From Rhea pennata (taxonomy: Eukaryota; Chordata; Aves; Rheiformes; Rheidae), in assembly GCF_028389875.1 (NCBI RefSeq), contig NC_084673.1:16591501-16655500 (forward strand): a stretch of DNA of 64,000 nucleotides, written 5' to 3'. The translations under genes and the position numbers were made by a program. Under the pieces are notes generated by a model that was not told where the DNA came from, ran no database searches, and was given only the letters and a program-made list of their open reading frames with translations. Positions 14,501-26,894 of the stretch are shown here, in pieces. Numbering within the stretch: the stretch's first letter is position 1; every line of letters begins with the position of its first letter.

Positions 14501-17500
14501 TACATTAAATGCAGATTTGGATTACCTTGTTCAAAAGCCTCTGCAGCAAATGGTGCTAGAAAAGAGCGTTCAAGAGCTGTTCACCACTGTTTATCATCAA
14601 CAGCAATTTTTGGGGTCAAATGCATAGAGAGATCCCAAGGCAGATAATGTTGATTGCCCATGTGAAGGCTTTTCCACTAACATCACCGAATACTCAATGT
14701 CTGAGTGTCCTTTCGTGTTCTCTGTTTCAAAGTTAGCATCTTCTCGGAAAAAAGACAAAGCTGGGAGTATCTTGGAAGCCAGCGTGAATACTGGCAATAT
14801 ACCAAGCTACCAGATGCCTTTTTTTTTCCCCATATATGCAGAGTGACCCCCTAGGATAGAATGAGCTGTTGTTACTGGGGAAGAAGCAAAGCGTGTTTGC
14901 CACAAACAAGATTAAAAGAACAAAAAGAGCAACACACTGCCTTGCGGCATTGCCAGGTGGGGCTATTTCAGAGCAAAAGTATGGCATAGCCACTTGGGGC
15001 TGTTGCTTTTTTTTTTCCATATCTTTGGGGGATTTACAGACCTTTTCTTAGGCCTTCTCCATGCCACAAACAGCGCTGTCTACCTTAATTCTCACATAGA
15101 AAGATTTGAAAATTATACAAGTGTTAAAATAAATAATCTCAAATCTGAAAGCACTGCACATTAAATATTAGTTTAGTTAAACTGGGCCAAAAGAAAAATC
15201 TTGTTGAATGTGCATCTCTGCCTTTATCTTCTCTACATGAGAAGTAGGTACAGTGCTGCTGGCTCCTGAGATGACCTTCGAGCACCGAAGGGTGGTTACT
15301 GCTTCGTGGAGATGAAGTGGAGCCTCATCTCTGAAACGAGCAACGCCGCTGCTCTGTGCAAACGTCAGTGCGCCATGTTCACAGCACTTTCTGGAGGCTT
15401 GGGCTAACAGGATCACTGACAAATGACACTGTGGCAAGAGAAAGCCTCCGCTTGGCAATACTTAGGCAGAGCATAGCAATTAAAAAAAATAATAAAAAAA
15501 ATAAAGCTCTGAACCCAGAGGAGCTGGTGTCCAAACGAGGCCTGCATAACCATGAAAGAATTCAAAAAACTGCTGTTCTAGAGGAAGCAATACAATCCTT
15601 TCTTCTGCATCTAATTTAAAAGAGCATTTCTATTTAGGATACCGACAACTGACATTAGTACTTCCGCTATGGTTTCTCATCTGCCCCGAGTGAGAATCAT
15701 TTCAGACTCTGAGGCCTTGGAGACCCCCTTTGGAGGACTTCTAAACAGCCAGAATGAATATAACAGCAAAGCCACCCGATGAAAACGCACCAAGCTACGT
15801 TCACAGAGCTGCTGGCGCTTGCCACAGCCACCCCCGACCCTCTGTCACCCGGTAAAGCCAAGACCCAGGCGGTTAATTCCTGCACCTGAAACAACTGTTC
15901 ACGAGACATCAAGTGTCAAACCAGAAAGCAAGCCAAACCCTCAATTCAGATTTCTGCACTACAGTTTTTTAGACGATCTTTAAGCTAGAATATCCTCAGA
16001 TCCCTCATCCTGACCTCGGCGCCCTGGCACCCACTTCCCCGGACTGCATTTGGCTCTGATTAAACAACGATTTAGAGCAATGCTTGTAGCAATTACTTTG
16101 CACATGTAAAAGTGTGTAATCTGCCTATGCAATGAGTTATCCAGTAGACGGCATAAACATCTTATATGAAACAAACGCAATGCAAGAATGTAAATCATAG
16201 ATACTTTGTATTTCCTTTTCTTGCTCAGTTGATAACAAATCAGCAGCATTAATTTACAAGAAAAGCAAGAGAAGAGGAAGAGAAATAGTTTTGAATCAGC
16301 TACCAGCGAAAGCAAGAAAAATCTCACCCCAACTGCAACCATTGACCCCTCTCCCTTCAGGCACGTTGCATCATGCAGCCATTCAACATTCAGAAACGCT
16401 CAAGTGCTTCCGAAATCTCAAACTCTGACAGCTCTTAAGATTATGTTTCTTTATGCCCTTGCCAAAGGGTTACAGAAACACCAAGCTGTTTGGACGTGTT
16501 CCCAGGAGAAGTCTCCTCAAGCAATTAAAAAAATATATATGCGCTCAGCATTCTTCATGATTTTTCTAGCTCATACCACAAAGATCGAGAGCTAGATCCT
16601 GCTCTGCAAGCTGATCAATCTACCGCCATATCCGTCTTCCACCCACAGACCCACAGCAGCGTGGGGAGCAGCTGAGACCACGTTCATTTAAAACTTGTCC
16701 CCTCCAAGCCACCCGGGAGGACAGGAGAGGCGCCTGGGCGGCGAGGGTCTCCCCTCCACGGCCCGGGCGCTCAGCGGCGGCCCCAACGCCCCCCGGGCAG
16801 CCAGGCCCCCGTTTCTCGCATGCGGGTGCCCCCGCCGGCATGCGCGCAGCAGCCCTCCGTGCCGCCCGGGCGCTGCGACCCACGGACGCGAGCGGATGCC
16901 CAGGACCCGCGCCCACAAGTCGCCCGTCTGCACAAAGACGTTTGCGATTTGTGGCGTGGTTATTTCTTGTCCATCCTGCCACTGGTTTCCACTTTCGCCT
17001 CCGCAGAGAGGCTCTGCTGTATCACAGCTCACACCAAAGTACTAGCAGATGGCTGCGAGCCCCGTACGCGGTCTCGGGGAAGCCGGGCGCTCGGTTTTCT
17101 TTAGCAGACGGGGGAACAAGCGGGTTGCTCGATACACCTGGGCAGCAACTCACAGGCTAGCGGGTGGAGGAAACCACACCACGAACTGCCCAGGCACGGC
17201 TACACCCACCCGCGCCGCAAGACCTGGTCCACGCGAAAAGCCCTCGCTCTGAAAACGAGACCACAAGCGCCCGTCCCAAGCGCTACGGCTGCGCGCACAC
17301 ACGGAAACCCACCAAGCGCCGCAGCGGGAGGCCCAAGCGCCCCCGGGCCCGCCTCGGGGGCCCTGCCGAGGGCCGAGGCGGCTGGGCCCCCCCGCGCGCT
17401 CCCGGCGGCCGGGCGGCGCGCCCCGCCCGCCCGGGGACACGCGTGGGGGGCGGGACACGCGCGGGTGAGCGGGACGCGCGTGGGGAGGGGAACCCGGCGC

Positions 17501-17758
17501 CCCGGGAGAGCCGGGCGCCACGGCGGCCTCTGCCCCCGCCTCGGCCGCGGCGCCCGGGCGGCGGGGCGAGGGCCCCCAGGGCCGCCGGCCGGGCCCCGCT
17601 CCGGCCCCCTGCGCCCCGGCGGCCTCCGCCGCCCAAACCGCCCCAAGCCCGCCGCGGCCGCCGCCCCGCTCCCCGAGGCCCGCCCGGCGCGGCCCCGGCC
17701 CCGGCCCCGGCCCCGGCCCGCCCGCTCCCACCTGCCGCGCCACCTCGGCCGCCGCCAT
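2519..17758 (-). CDS. SEPTIN6: Septin-6, exons 1-5 (3' part beyond the left edge)
   Basis: Septin GTP-binding cytoskeletal protein that assembles into hetero-oligomeric filaments with SEPTIN2/7-type partners at the cortex. Coding exons on the minus strand: 17758-17732 (MAAAEVARQ), 12054-11940, 4477-4282, 3101-2915, 2680-2519; phases are compatible at every junction and all donors are GT. Exon 3 encodes the P-loop GETGLGKST and the STVGFGDQ segment; exon 4 the [17 protein letters not shown] to MKKLDSK stretch; exon 5 the AKSD base-recognition motif and ends at INGTMN. The remaining G-domain and the C-terminal coiled coil are outside the window. The SEPT6-type sequence and the SOWAHD neighbour separate it from SEPTIN8/10/11. 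The exon 1/2 junction gives [11 protein letters not shown], one residue (V) shorter than the mammalian form as I recall it. The gene starts in a CpG island shared with SOWAHD. Identity is near certain; the exact N-terminus is inferred from splice sites. Confidence 0.95.
4478..11939. other. SEPTIN6 intron 2
   Basis: A 7.5-kb intron between septin exons 3 and 2. It holds no exon I can recognise. At 6180-6720 the DNA is unusually GC-rich for this intron and open on both strands: 210 codons on plus at 6214-6846, 171 on minus at 6141-6656. Neither translation resembles a known protein, and the frames overlap antiparallel, so a composition effect is likely. A minus-strand AATAAA at about 6208-6203 lies beside it. 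Confidence 0.6.
12055..17731. other. SEPTIN6 intron 1
   Basis: A 5.7-kb intron. It is AT-rich and featureless from 12.1 to about 16.6 kb. From about 16.7 kb it becomes strongly GC- and CpG-rich as it approaches exon 1. The long overlapping open frames at 16.7-17.8 kb in several phases come from the lack of AT-rich stop codons and are not credible proteins. Confidence 0.65.
17691..17719 (-). repeat. GGGGCC hexanucleotide tract, SEPTIN6 intron 1
   Basis: About 4.8 perfect tandem copies of GGCCCC on the plus strand, which reads GGGGCC in the SEPTIN6 transcript. The tract lies about 12 bp after the exon 1 donor, so it would be in the first bases of intron 1. Such runs can form G-quadruplexes in RNA and DNA and tend to change copy number. 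Confidence 0.9.
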
Positions 17759-18879
17759 CGCTGCGAGCCCGCCAGCAGCGCCCGCCCCGGCCGGGCGGTG
17801 CCGCACCGGGCCGCGCCCATCGCCGCGGCCGCGCGGGGGGAGCCGCGCCCCGCCCACGCCGCCGCGCCCCGCCCGCGCCCCCCCCTTCCCTGCGCCGCCC
17901 GCGCCCGCCCCCTCCCCAGCGGCGCGTGGAGCGCCCGCCCCCCCCGCGGCCCCTCGCGATGGTGCGGCCCGCGCTGCGGGCGGCGGCGGCCGGGGCGGCG
18001 CGGCTGTTACGGGGGGGGCGGCTGTTACCGGGGGGAGCTGTTACCGGGGGGGGGCGGCTGTTACCGGGGGTTTCTCCCCAGTACCGGCCCCAGCGTCGCC
18101 CGTCGCGGGGGCCCGCGCAAACCCGCCGGGCTTCGCGGGGCGGCGCGGGGGCCTCGCCGCCGGGCGCCGGCCGAGCGGAGGCACCGGCCGGGCCCCGTTT
18201 CGGGCGGCTCAGCCGGGGCGCGCGGGCTGCGCGCGGCCGCGGGAGCGGGGAACCGGCCTCGCCGGGCCCGGCCGGCGGCTGCGCCCCGCGCCGAAGGACC
18301 TCGCGGCTCCGGGCGTCGGCACGCGACCTGCCCCTCGAATAAAACGTTTGCGCCTTTCGCACGCTTCCCCCGGCCGGACGAGCGCGGCTTTCCTAGGACC
18401 CGGATCACCGCCGCGGCGCTGGGCGCTCCCCCCGTGCCCGCGCAGCGCGGCCGGCGGGCCGGGCGGGCTCTCCCAGCCCGCGCTCCTCCGCCCGGGGCCG
18501 CTCTGCGGCTTCCCGCCCGCGCTTAGCGCGCTGCGCTCCGAGCGCGGAACGGACCCGGCGGCGGGAGCAGCCCGGCGCTGCCGCGTTTGGGCCGCGGGAA
18601 CCGGAGCTCCGGGGGCTGAGGCAAAGCCCCCAGGAGGAGCCGATGCCACCTTCCGACGGCCGCGAGACCGGCTGCGGACGGCTCGGGTCCCCGCGGCCCC
18701 CCGGCGGCTTCGCGCAGCCCCGCTCGGCCCGGGCGATGCCGGCTGCCGGCGGGGCGGGAGCCAGCGGGCAGCGCGGAGCCGCCGGGCTGCGCCGCCCCGG
18801 CGCGGCCCTCCCCCGGCAGAGCCGCCCAGCGCCGCTCCCCGGCGCCGCGCAGGCAGGAAACCGCGCCACAGCCGCCGGC
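17759..18879. promoter_or_regulatory. Head-to-head CpG-island promoter, SEPTIN6 / SOWAHD
   Basis: The 1.1 kb between the SEPTIN6 start codon (minus, 17758) and the preferred SOWAHD start (plus, 18880) is extremely GC- and CpG-rich, with no TATA-like element near either start. The island runs in fact from about 16.7 to 20.3 kb. The arrangement implies divergent transcription of the two genes. Exact transcription starts cannot be placed from sequence. Confidence 0.75.
18000..18075. repeat. Short G-rich tandem repeat in the SEPTIN6/SOWAHD promoter
   Basis: Four imperfect copies of a roughly 16-20 bp unit built on GGCTGTTACCGGGGG, with G runs of five to nine between the units. This is G-quadruplex-capable DNA in the middle of the shared promoter. 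Confidence 0.8.
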
Positions 18880-19875
18880 ATGGCCCGGCAGGACGCCCGC
18901 GCGGCCGAGCGGGAGCGCGGGGCCGGCGTCGCCGAGGCGCTCGCCTCCCTGGAAGGCGCCCGGCCCGGCAGCCCGGCGCCCAGCCCCCGGCTCCGGCCCG
19001 CTGCCGGCAGCGCGGGGCTCCGCCAGCCGCAGGCAACAGACCCCGGCAGGAGCGCCAGCCGTGGCAGCCGAGGCCCGGGCAGCTGGGCCGGTGCCTCGGG
19101 CCGGCTCTCCGTGGGCCCCGGCGGCGCCCGGAGGAAGGGGCTGAAGGAAATCCTCCTGCAGAGCAACGGCCCCGGCAGCGCCGCGTGGCTCGCGGCCGCG
19201 CAGAAGCTCTCCGACGGCGGCCTCCTCGGGGGGCCGCAGCAGGAGCCGCAGCCCGAGCGCAGCCCCGAGGTCCTGTCGCTGGCCCTGGACCCCCTGGAGC
19301 ACGAGTGGCTCCTGACGGCAGCCCAGGGCGACGCGGAGAGCATCCTCCGGCTGCTGGACCAGGACCCCAGCCTGCTCGCCCGGAAAGACTTTGTGACGGG
19401 CTTCACCGCTCTCCACTGGCTGGCCAAGCACGGCCACCACGAAAGCTTCATCCGAGTCGTCTCCCACGCGCAGAAGAAGGGCTACGCGGTGGACGTGAAC
19501 ATCCCCGCGGCCAGCGGTGGGCTCACCCCGCTGCACCTGGCCGCCCTGCAGGGGCACGAGATGTTCGTCAAAGTGCTCGTCGGGGCTTACGGGGCGGACA
19601 GCAGCCGCAGGGACCACAGCGGGCGCAAGGCCTGGCAGTACCTGCCGGCGGCCGCCTCCCGGGAGCTGAAGGAGCTGGCGGGGGCCTTGGAGGAGGACTT
19701 GGTGCAGCTGGGCACCTGCAACACCAACAACAACTGTAAGTCATCCCGGGAGGCCCAGGCTGGCGCAGGGGGCCGCGGGGACGCCAGGGCTGAGGGGAAA
19801 AACCGGCAGCGCCGGCGTCTGTTGACCCTCCGGGACTTTGTCAGACAGGCGTTTGCTTTCTTCCAAGAGCGCTGA
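18880..19875 (+). CDS. SOWAHD: Sosondowah ankyrin repeat family member D, single exon
   Basis: Intronless ankyrin protein of the SOWAH family; the molecular role is poorly known. The preferred start at 18880 (MARQDARAAERERGAG) has G-rich Kozak context and gives 331 residues, close to the mammalian size of about 315. The frame stays open further up, with ATGs at 18736 and 18643 (up to 410 residues), but that part is Pro/Ala/Gly/Arg low-complexity and looks like CpG-island read-through. Visible landmarks: RRKGLKEILLQS, then HEWLLTAAQGDAESILRLL, FTALHWLAKHGHHESF and LTPLHLAALQGHEMFV, which are ankyrin-type helices, followed by a C-terminal basic tail ending at FFQER. It sits divergently beside SEPTIN6; the SOWAHA-SEPTIN8, SOWAHB-SEPTIN11 and SOWAHC-SEPTIN10 pairs show the same association. 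Family certain, start less so. Confidence 0.9.
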   Translation: MARQDARAAERERGAGVAEALASLEGARPGSPAPSPRLRPAAGSAGLRQPQATDPGRSASRGSRGPGSWAGASGRLSVGPGGARRKGLKEILLQSNGPGSAAWLAAAQKLSDGGLLGGPQQEPQPERSPEVLSLALDPLEHEWLLTAAQGDAESILRLLDQDPSLLARKDFVTGFTALHWLAKHGHHESFIRVVSHAQKKGYAVDVNIPAASGGLTPLHLAALQGHEMFVKVLVGAYGADSSRRDHSGRKAWQYLPAAASRELKELAGALEEDLVQLGTCNTNNNCKSSREAQAGAGGRGDARAEGKNRQRRRLLTLRDFVRQAFAFFQER

Positions 19876-20569
19876 AGCGTCCCCGGCCCACGTTGCCTGG
19901 AAACCCTGCGCTGAACCGGCGAGGGCTGGCGCCTGCGGCCACCAGCCGAGCCGAGCCAGGATTAACCCCCGGCACGGGGCGCCGGGGCCGGCACGGCTGC
20001 AAGCGCCTGTGGGGGTGCGCTGGGCCGTGGGGAGCGCTTTCCGGGCTGGAGAGGGAGAAGCAAGTGAGGCTTCAGCACAGCCTCCCCTTGCTTTTCTTTT
20101 CCCACACGCGTCTCCGCCGGCAGGGAGAGCAGGCACGGAAAAGCAGACCGGCTCGCAGACTGCACGTGCTTCCCCATCGCCAGGCGCAGGGCGGGGGCCG
20201 CCGGGCCCGGTCCCACGTAGGGATTGAATCCAGAGCCTGCTCCGGGAAGGTGATGCATTGCCTGGAAAAGTGGAAGAGGCCACCACTGCCGGGCTGCTGC
20301 TAGCGTGTCCCGCTCCCCGGGGACCCGCAGCGGCTTGCCTCTTGCCTTCTTCATGGCCTCCTCAGAAAAACAGCTGCTCCTTCCTCTTTTTCAAAAGCAC
20401 GAGGCTGTTTCTACCCCTGAAAGAGAGAGCCTGTTTTGAGAAGTGATTCTAAACTCGCAGAGGCAGGGAGTTTCGGTTCCTCCTCACGCTCTCCGGGGCC
20501 GGGCCGCCGCGGCAAGTGAGCCCCCGGCACGCCTGGTGGCCCGCGGATGGCCGCCCTGCACGCAGCCCC

Positions 20570-20588
20570 GGGGGGGGGGGGGGGGGGG
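20570..20588 (+). repeat. Poly(G) run of 19 in the SOWAHD 3' UTR
   Basis: An uninterrupted run of 19 G on the plus strand. Such runs are prone to length error in sequencing and assembly, so the true length is uncertain. Confidence 0.9.
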
Positions 20589-20830
20589 ACACCTCAGGCC
20601 GTGGTTTCCCAGGCCCTGTGCGAAGCCCCCGCGTCCTCAGGCTATGCTCGGAAACGCGCCTCGCTGCCTGCAACGACGCGGTCCGCAGCGGATGGCGTGC
20701 GGAGATGGCTCCAGTGACTCTCTCTCAGACGCGCCTGGACATCTTTTGAAGCCAGCAGCCGAGACGTACCAAACGCACTGGGAACAGATTCAACGCCTGA
20801 TCTACACAGGTCTGGTAACGCTTCAGCTCC

Positions 20831-20836
20831 AATAAA
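20831..20836 (+). terminator. Probable SOWAHD poly(A) signal
   Basis: AATAAA on the plus strand about 955 bp after the SOWAHD stop, followed by GT-rich sequence. It is the first canonical plus-strand signal I saw downstream of the gene, so the 3' UTR would be 19876 to about 20855. Confidence 0.6.
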
Positions 20837-20855
20837 GTGTTTTTAGCTCCATAAA

Positions 20856-23800
20856 AGAATATGGCAACACAGCTCCTTCCATCGCTGCCCCGGTCATGTC
20901 CGTGCGACGGGGCTGCAGCCTGGCTTTCCACAAGCTCCAGCAAAACGAGCACAAGCTGTTCCAGTAACTGAAGCGTTGTCGACAGGATCGGTGGGTGCGT
21001 GTCTGATGAAGTACTTTCTGACCTTAGTCCTCTGTCACCATCCTTTCACAGCAGCGTGCCGCTGGGCAGAGGACATGAGATTGCTCTTACGTCCGCCCTG
21101 ACTAAGTCACAGAGTAAACAGTGGAATTACTGTGAATGCCCTTGACAGAGCCGTTTTCTTGGCACCTGTGACTGCAGCTTAGTCACACGCCACCAGGAAA
21201 CCTGGACTTGGATTCTACTAAAATTAAAATTTAACCAGCAAATGCAACAGCTAAATCCAACTAAATGATTTCTTATATTTGTCTCTCCTTGACAGCTAAC
21301 CAAAACTCTCTAAAGGCAGCTTCTCCCCTCTCTTCTAGTTGTAGCTCTGTTCTGCTCCGACTGTATTACTCATGGCTTTCAAAAGGAACAAGACCAGAGC
21401 TCTGTTTGCTCTCAGTGATACAACATACGTGTTGTTGCCAAACCTTGGCCTTGCCTAACCTGCAAGCGTTCCTCACCACAGGGGAAAAAAAGAAAAAAAA
21501 AGGAAAGAAAAAAAAGATCTTCATACCACAGTGCACTTTCTCCTATTTGTTTGCCCAAAACACCGCACCACTTGCAGGGGCCCACCCCTTTTGTGTGGTT
21601 TATTCTGACACCTATAGAGAGGTAGTTGCTTTGTAAAAACAGGAACGTTAAAAACAAAAAATCCTCACGTATACAATCAGCTTTAGGTGTGCTTCTCACT
21701 TGGAAAAGAATGCACAGCCAGTTTCTGGCCCCTCAGACATAGCTCTTCAGAGACATCTGGAAGAATCGAACACTTACTCTCAATGAAAATTAATGAAACA
21801 GAGTATCTAAGCTCTTTGGAATTCTTTTCCTTAAAGCCTCTGTGGGTATTTTGGTTAGCACAGTTCTGCAGAGATTTCTGATCCCTCCAAATCTCACAGG
21901 GAAGAGAAGGGCAAGGAGAGCTGCTACAGGAACAACAGGAATCGTTCTAAACCCAGAGCTGTTTGTTGGTTAGGGTTCTGCAGAAGTTTGAGTTTAACCA
22001 GATGTTCCTCACGTTGCCCCTTAATGTCTAATTTGAAATGCAAATTCAGTCAAAGCAGCTCCTTGGTAGAAGCTTCTATCATTTGATAAAAACAGCACAG
22101 TAATGATAGTGATATACCAGCCAGTAGTTTAAGCTATTGCCCAGGAAAGCTTTCCCATAAATATTATCTAGATAGACTATTTTGTTCCACTTTCAAGATC
22201 GTAAAAATGACTTTTTCCCTCCTCAGCCCAGTCCTAATGGTCGCAATCAGAGAACCCCTGCAAGCAGCTTTGCCTGCCAGCAGCAGCTATGGGAGACTAG
22301 CAGGCCTTGCAGGGCTCATCTCCCACCTTCCTCAGTGACCTACCTTCTAAATGCTTGCTTCAAAGAGAAGAGCACATCCTTCAGGAAACGTAAATACAGC
22401 AATAAAACTCAGAGGCTGAACAAATTCCAGAGCAAATAAACGAATGCAAAGCCATCAAAGCCAGTCAAATATTTGGGGGAGAGGGGGCTTTCATTGCAGG
22501 GCTTTTAAATAGAAAAAAGCAATTTTAAAAGCATGGGGTAAGAGTGTTTGGAGCACATGTACCTCTGTTGAGACATCTCTGAAGCATTTTGAAACATCTC
22601 TGGCAATGCTCTTATGCTGCTTTCCTGTTGCAGTGACTTACTGCTTCCCCTGATAATGAAGCAGAAACTAATCTCGTACCACACAGGAAAAGAAACTGCA
22701 AGACACCCCTGAAGTGTCTTGAGGCTTGTAAAAATCCCAGCCTTGTTTTCTTGTGCTCTCAGAAATATCTAGCATACCTTTGGGGGGAAGAGACCATCAC
22801 AATGGACAGGATTGGTAAGGCACCTTTTCAACGTGCACTTACACATACTTGGCACATGCTGCTGTCCAGCATCATTTGCTACAAGTTGCAGAATGAAGGT
22901 GATAAATCTATTTACCTTCAACACGACAAGCTCTTCTGTAGGTGTGGCAGCCTGAACTTCCTCAGGAAGCTGCCCCAGGACCTGAGCCACCACTGCAGGC
23001 TGAACCTAGGAGATAGCCCCAGAGCACTTTGCAGCACTCACTGTCAGGAAAGGCTTTGCCGCAGCCACATCCGAGAGCAGCCACGCACTTTATTTCCTGC
23101 TAACTAGAGCATCTATCTGAGGCCTGCACTGGGAAAGGCAAAGGAGTAGCGGCACCAGGCTCAATGCTGAGCCATAGCCTCCTTCTCTAGTTCCCTCTTG
23201 TAAGGACAGGCCATGTTTTACAGGCTCTAGCAGAAAATGCAGGCGTTGGGGAGCTGGAGTGTGGACTACTCAGTTCAATTTAACTCCTTTAACCTCCTCT
23301 TTTCTAAATAGCTGCAAAGTCTTCCTTTGAGCAGCATCCTGTTATTGCCCTTCTGCCGAAAATGCTTTAAACTAAACTGCACCTGTGGCTGGCATCAGGA
23401 ACAACTTCAGCCAACAAAGAGCTCCAAACAAAGCTTAGAAGCAGGCTGTTACATATTCTCCTCGAATATGCGGATGATGTATTGTATAGCCTACCTGACT
23501 ATTTTACTTTCTGGGGAATAAATCCATCCACCTATCCTCATCATACTCTTCCCTCCCTTCTTCTTTTCCAACTTCATAAGCGAAACTTTCTTTCATCCCA
23601 TTATTCCGCTGCATCCGCTCCTCAGATGGGATTGTAATCCCAAACATCACAAGCTGCCGTGCTCCTGTCCTACCCGAGAGCAGAGCCCAGCACTGCAGTC
23701 ACAAGGGCTACAGCAGTAAGACTCTTCTCCTCAGCTGAGCAAGGCAAGGCTTCACACAGTCTCCCAAGTCAAAGACAGACAGACACCTCTTCAGCAAATT

Positions 23801-24240
23801 CTGACAATGCTGCTTGCTGAGTAAATAACTTCTAGATTCTTCCCTAGGACTAACTAACCAAAAGCTGACAATCATTGCTCTGAAAAGTTAACTGTAGCCA
23901 TGGTGGTCTACGAAGATCATAAAGTGAAGACTGTCCCTTCTTTTTCAAACCTGAAAATGCCTTGTGCCTCTGAGAGACTGTGTCTTTACTATCTGAGTTT
24001 GTCTAATAAACAATTTTTCTGTTAGCAAACTCTGCTCTAAAATTAGTTATGTTTTCTTTAAAAAATCTGATAAGCTTTGCTCTCAACAAATTACAAAAAG
24101 TGAAAAGGAAGACACGGCCTACTCTCTATTTGCAGAGAGCCAAGTTTCTCACACTAGGTATGTTCACATTAACATTAGTTGTTATTCTCCATGTTGCTAT
24201 CCCACCATATAGTTATGAAGTAATTTCAATTAGATCATTC
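20856..24240. other. Intergenic DNA between SOWAHD and RPL39 (convergent)
   Basis: About 3.4 kb between the 3' ends of two convergent genes. Composition drops to ordinary AT-rich values. A purine-rich stretch at about 21480-21520 is the only low-complexity patch. Open frames of up to 123 codons have no recognisable domain or splice context. I see no RNA gene or transposon here. Confidence 0.6.
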
Positions 24241-24512
24241 AGGTGCATATTTATTAACAAGCCTGCATACTGTCAATACATATGAGCCCTGTACAAAAGA
24301 ACACTAATAGAACACAGTCTTCTTGTTTCAGATACAAAATTACTTTACAATTTTCTCTTAGCATCATAAGCTGGCCTCAGATGTTAAGAAATGGACACTG
24401 CAGTCCAACACGACAGAAGGAATTGCTATGAAAGCCACTGAACAGTGTGAGGGATGTACCAATCTGATGCAGAAAGACAAGTGTTATTAGAGTTCCCAGC
24501 AGACAGTCTCTC

Positions 24513-25805
<1,293 letters not shown>

Positions 25806-25861
25806 GGCGCGGCGGAGCGGGCGGCGCGGCGATGGCGGCGGCGGCAGAGGCGGAAGGGGCG

Positions 25862-25892
<31 letters not shown>

Positions 25893-25967
25893 CGCCGCAG
25901 CGGCCCCTGGCGGCGCGGCGGCCCCGGCGGCGCTCAGCGACTCACAGCGGCTCCCAGAGTTTGCGAG

Positions 25968-25973
25968 TTTATT
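25968..25973 (-). terminator. Probable UPF3B poly(A) signal
   Basis: AATAAA on the minus strand about 920 bp after the UPF3B stop, with GT-containing sequence downstream. A second possible signal, also AATAAA on minus, lies near 26615-26608. The distal one would put UPF3B cleavage within roughly 100 bp of the RPL39 transcription start. Confidence 0.55.
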
Positions 25974-26894
25974 GGGTTTAGTACAAAAGAGCTATGGCTA
26001 AAATTCGCTAGCTGAAAGGAGCTGCTATTGGTGAAGTCTCTTTCTGGGCTGCAAAACAACATTCCAGATTATGAGGGAAGGTGAAGCGGGTACTGAGAGG
26101 GCAGAAGGCAGGAAACAGTCCAGAGTGAACGAGGGAGAACGCTGGAAAAGAATCAATACAGCTCAATACAGCTACGTTTGAATCAAACAGACATTTCAGT
26201 GTAGGTAGACTTTACATGACAATTTGTCAAGAAGTATCCAATATTAGCCAGCTTATTCATACACTCCAACTTGATCACCTCATCCAGAGAACCACTTCTC
26301 AAGAGGATGGGTCTCTGCCTACCCACATTTACTTCAAGATTTGCTGCAATTCTCCTCCTCGCACAATCACAGAGGACGCCCTAGTTCACTGGTACACAGC
26401 AACCACAGCCTGCTTATCCCTCTCAGTGCTAGGGTGATACAATGTAACTCTCACTGCTTCAGGCAGGAGCACGGCAAAACATAGCAATACCCACGTTAAA
26501 TCTGTGCAACTTCAAGCTTGCCCTGCTCAAGTGCATCAAATACTGGCTCATGATTTCTTTAAAGCTCTCGCTTTAGATCCAGGTGTCATCTCCTCCTGAC
26601 TGCATGACTCATTTATTATCATACTTAAGGCCACAAAGTCTTTCTGCTTTGCAAAAATTCTCTTCTCTGTTGTAGTTATTTGCTGGGAAAATAAATTCAA
26701 TAAACTGAAAATACAATGAGAACACATTTCAAATTCTGAATCTACAACTGAGGTTCTTTAGCCAGAAACATCCAACAGCACAATGCCCCCTTTTCTTCCT
26801 TTGTTCCTTCTTCGCTTCGAAGGCACTTCTGGATTGCGTAGTACATGCTCTTTGGCTGCACAGACAGTCAGAACACATAAGGCATGCGTGCTAG

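Noticed and set aside
18643-18879. Longer SOWAHD N-terminus from the ATG at 18643
   Set aside because: It adds 79 residues of low-complexity sequence with no family counterpart. Not excluded, but 18880 fits family length better.
17150-19739. Overlapping 200-460-codon frames in several phases around the SEPTIN6/SOWAHD promoter
   Set aside because: Pro/Ala/Arg/Gly low-complexity from CpG-island composition; only the SOWAHD frame has recognisable protein content.
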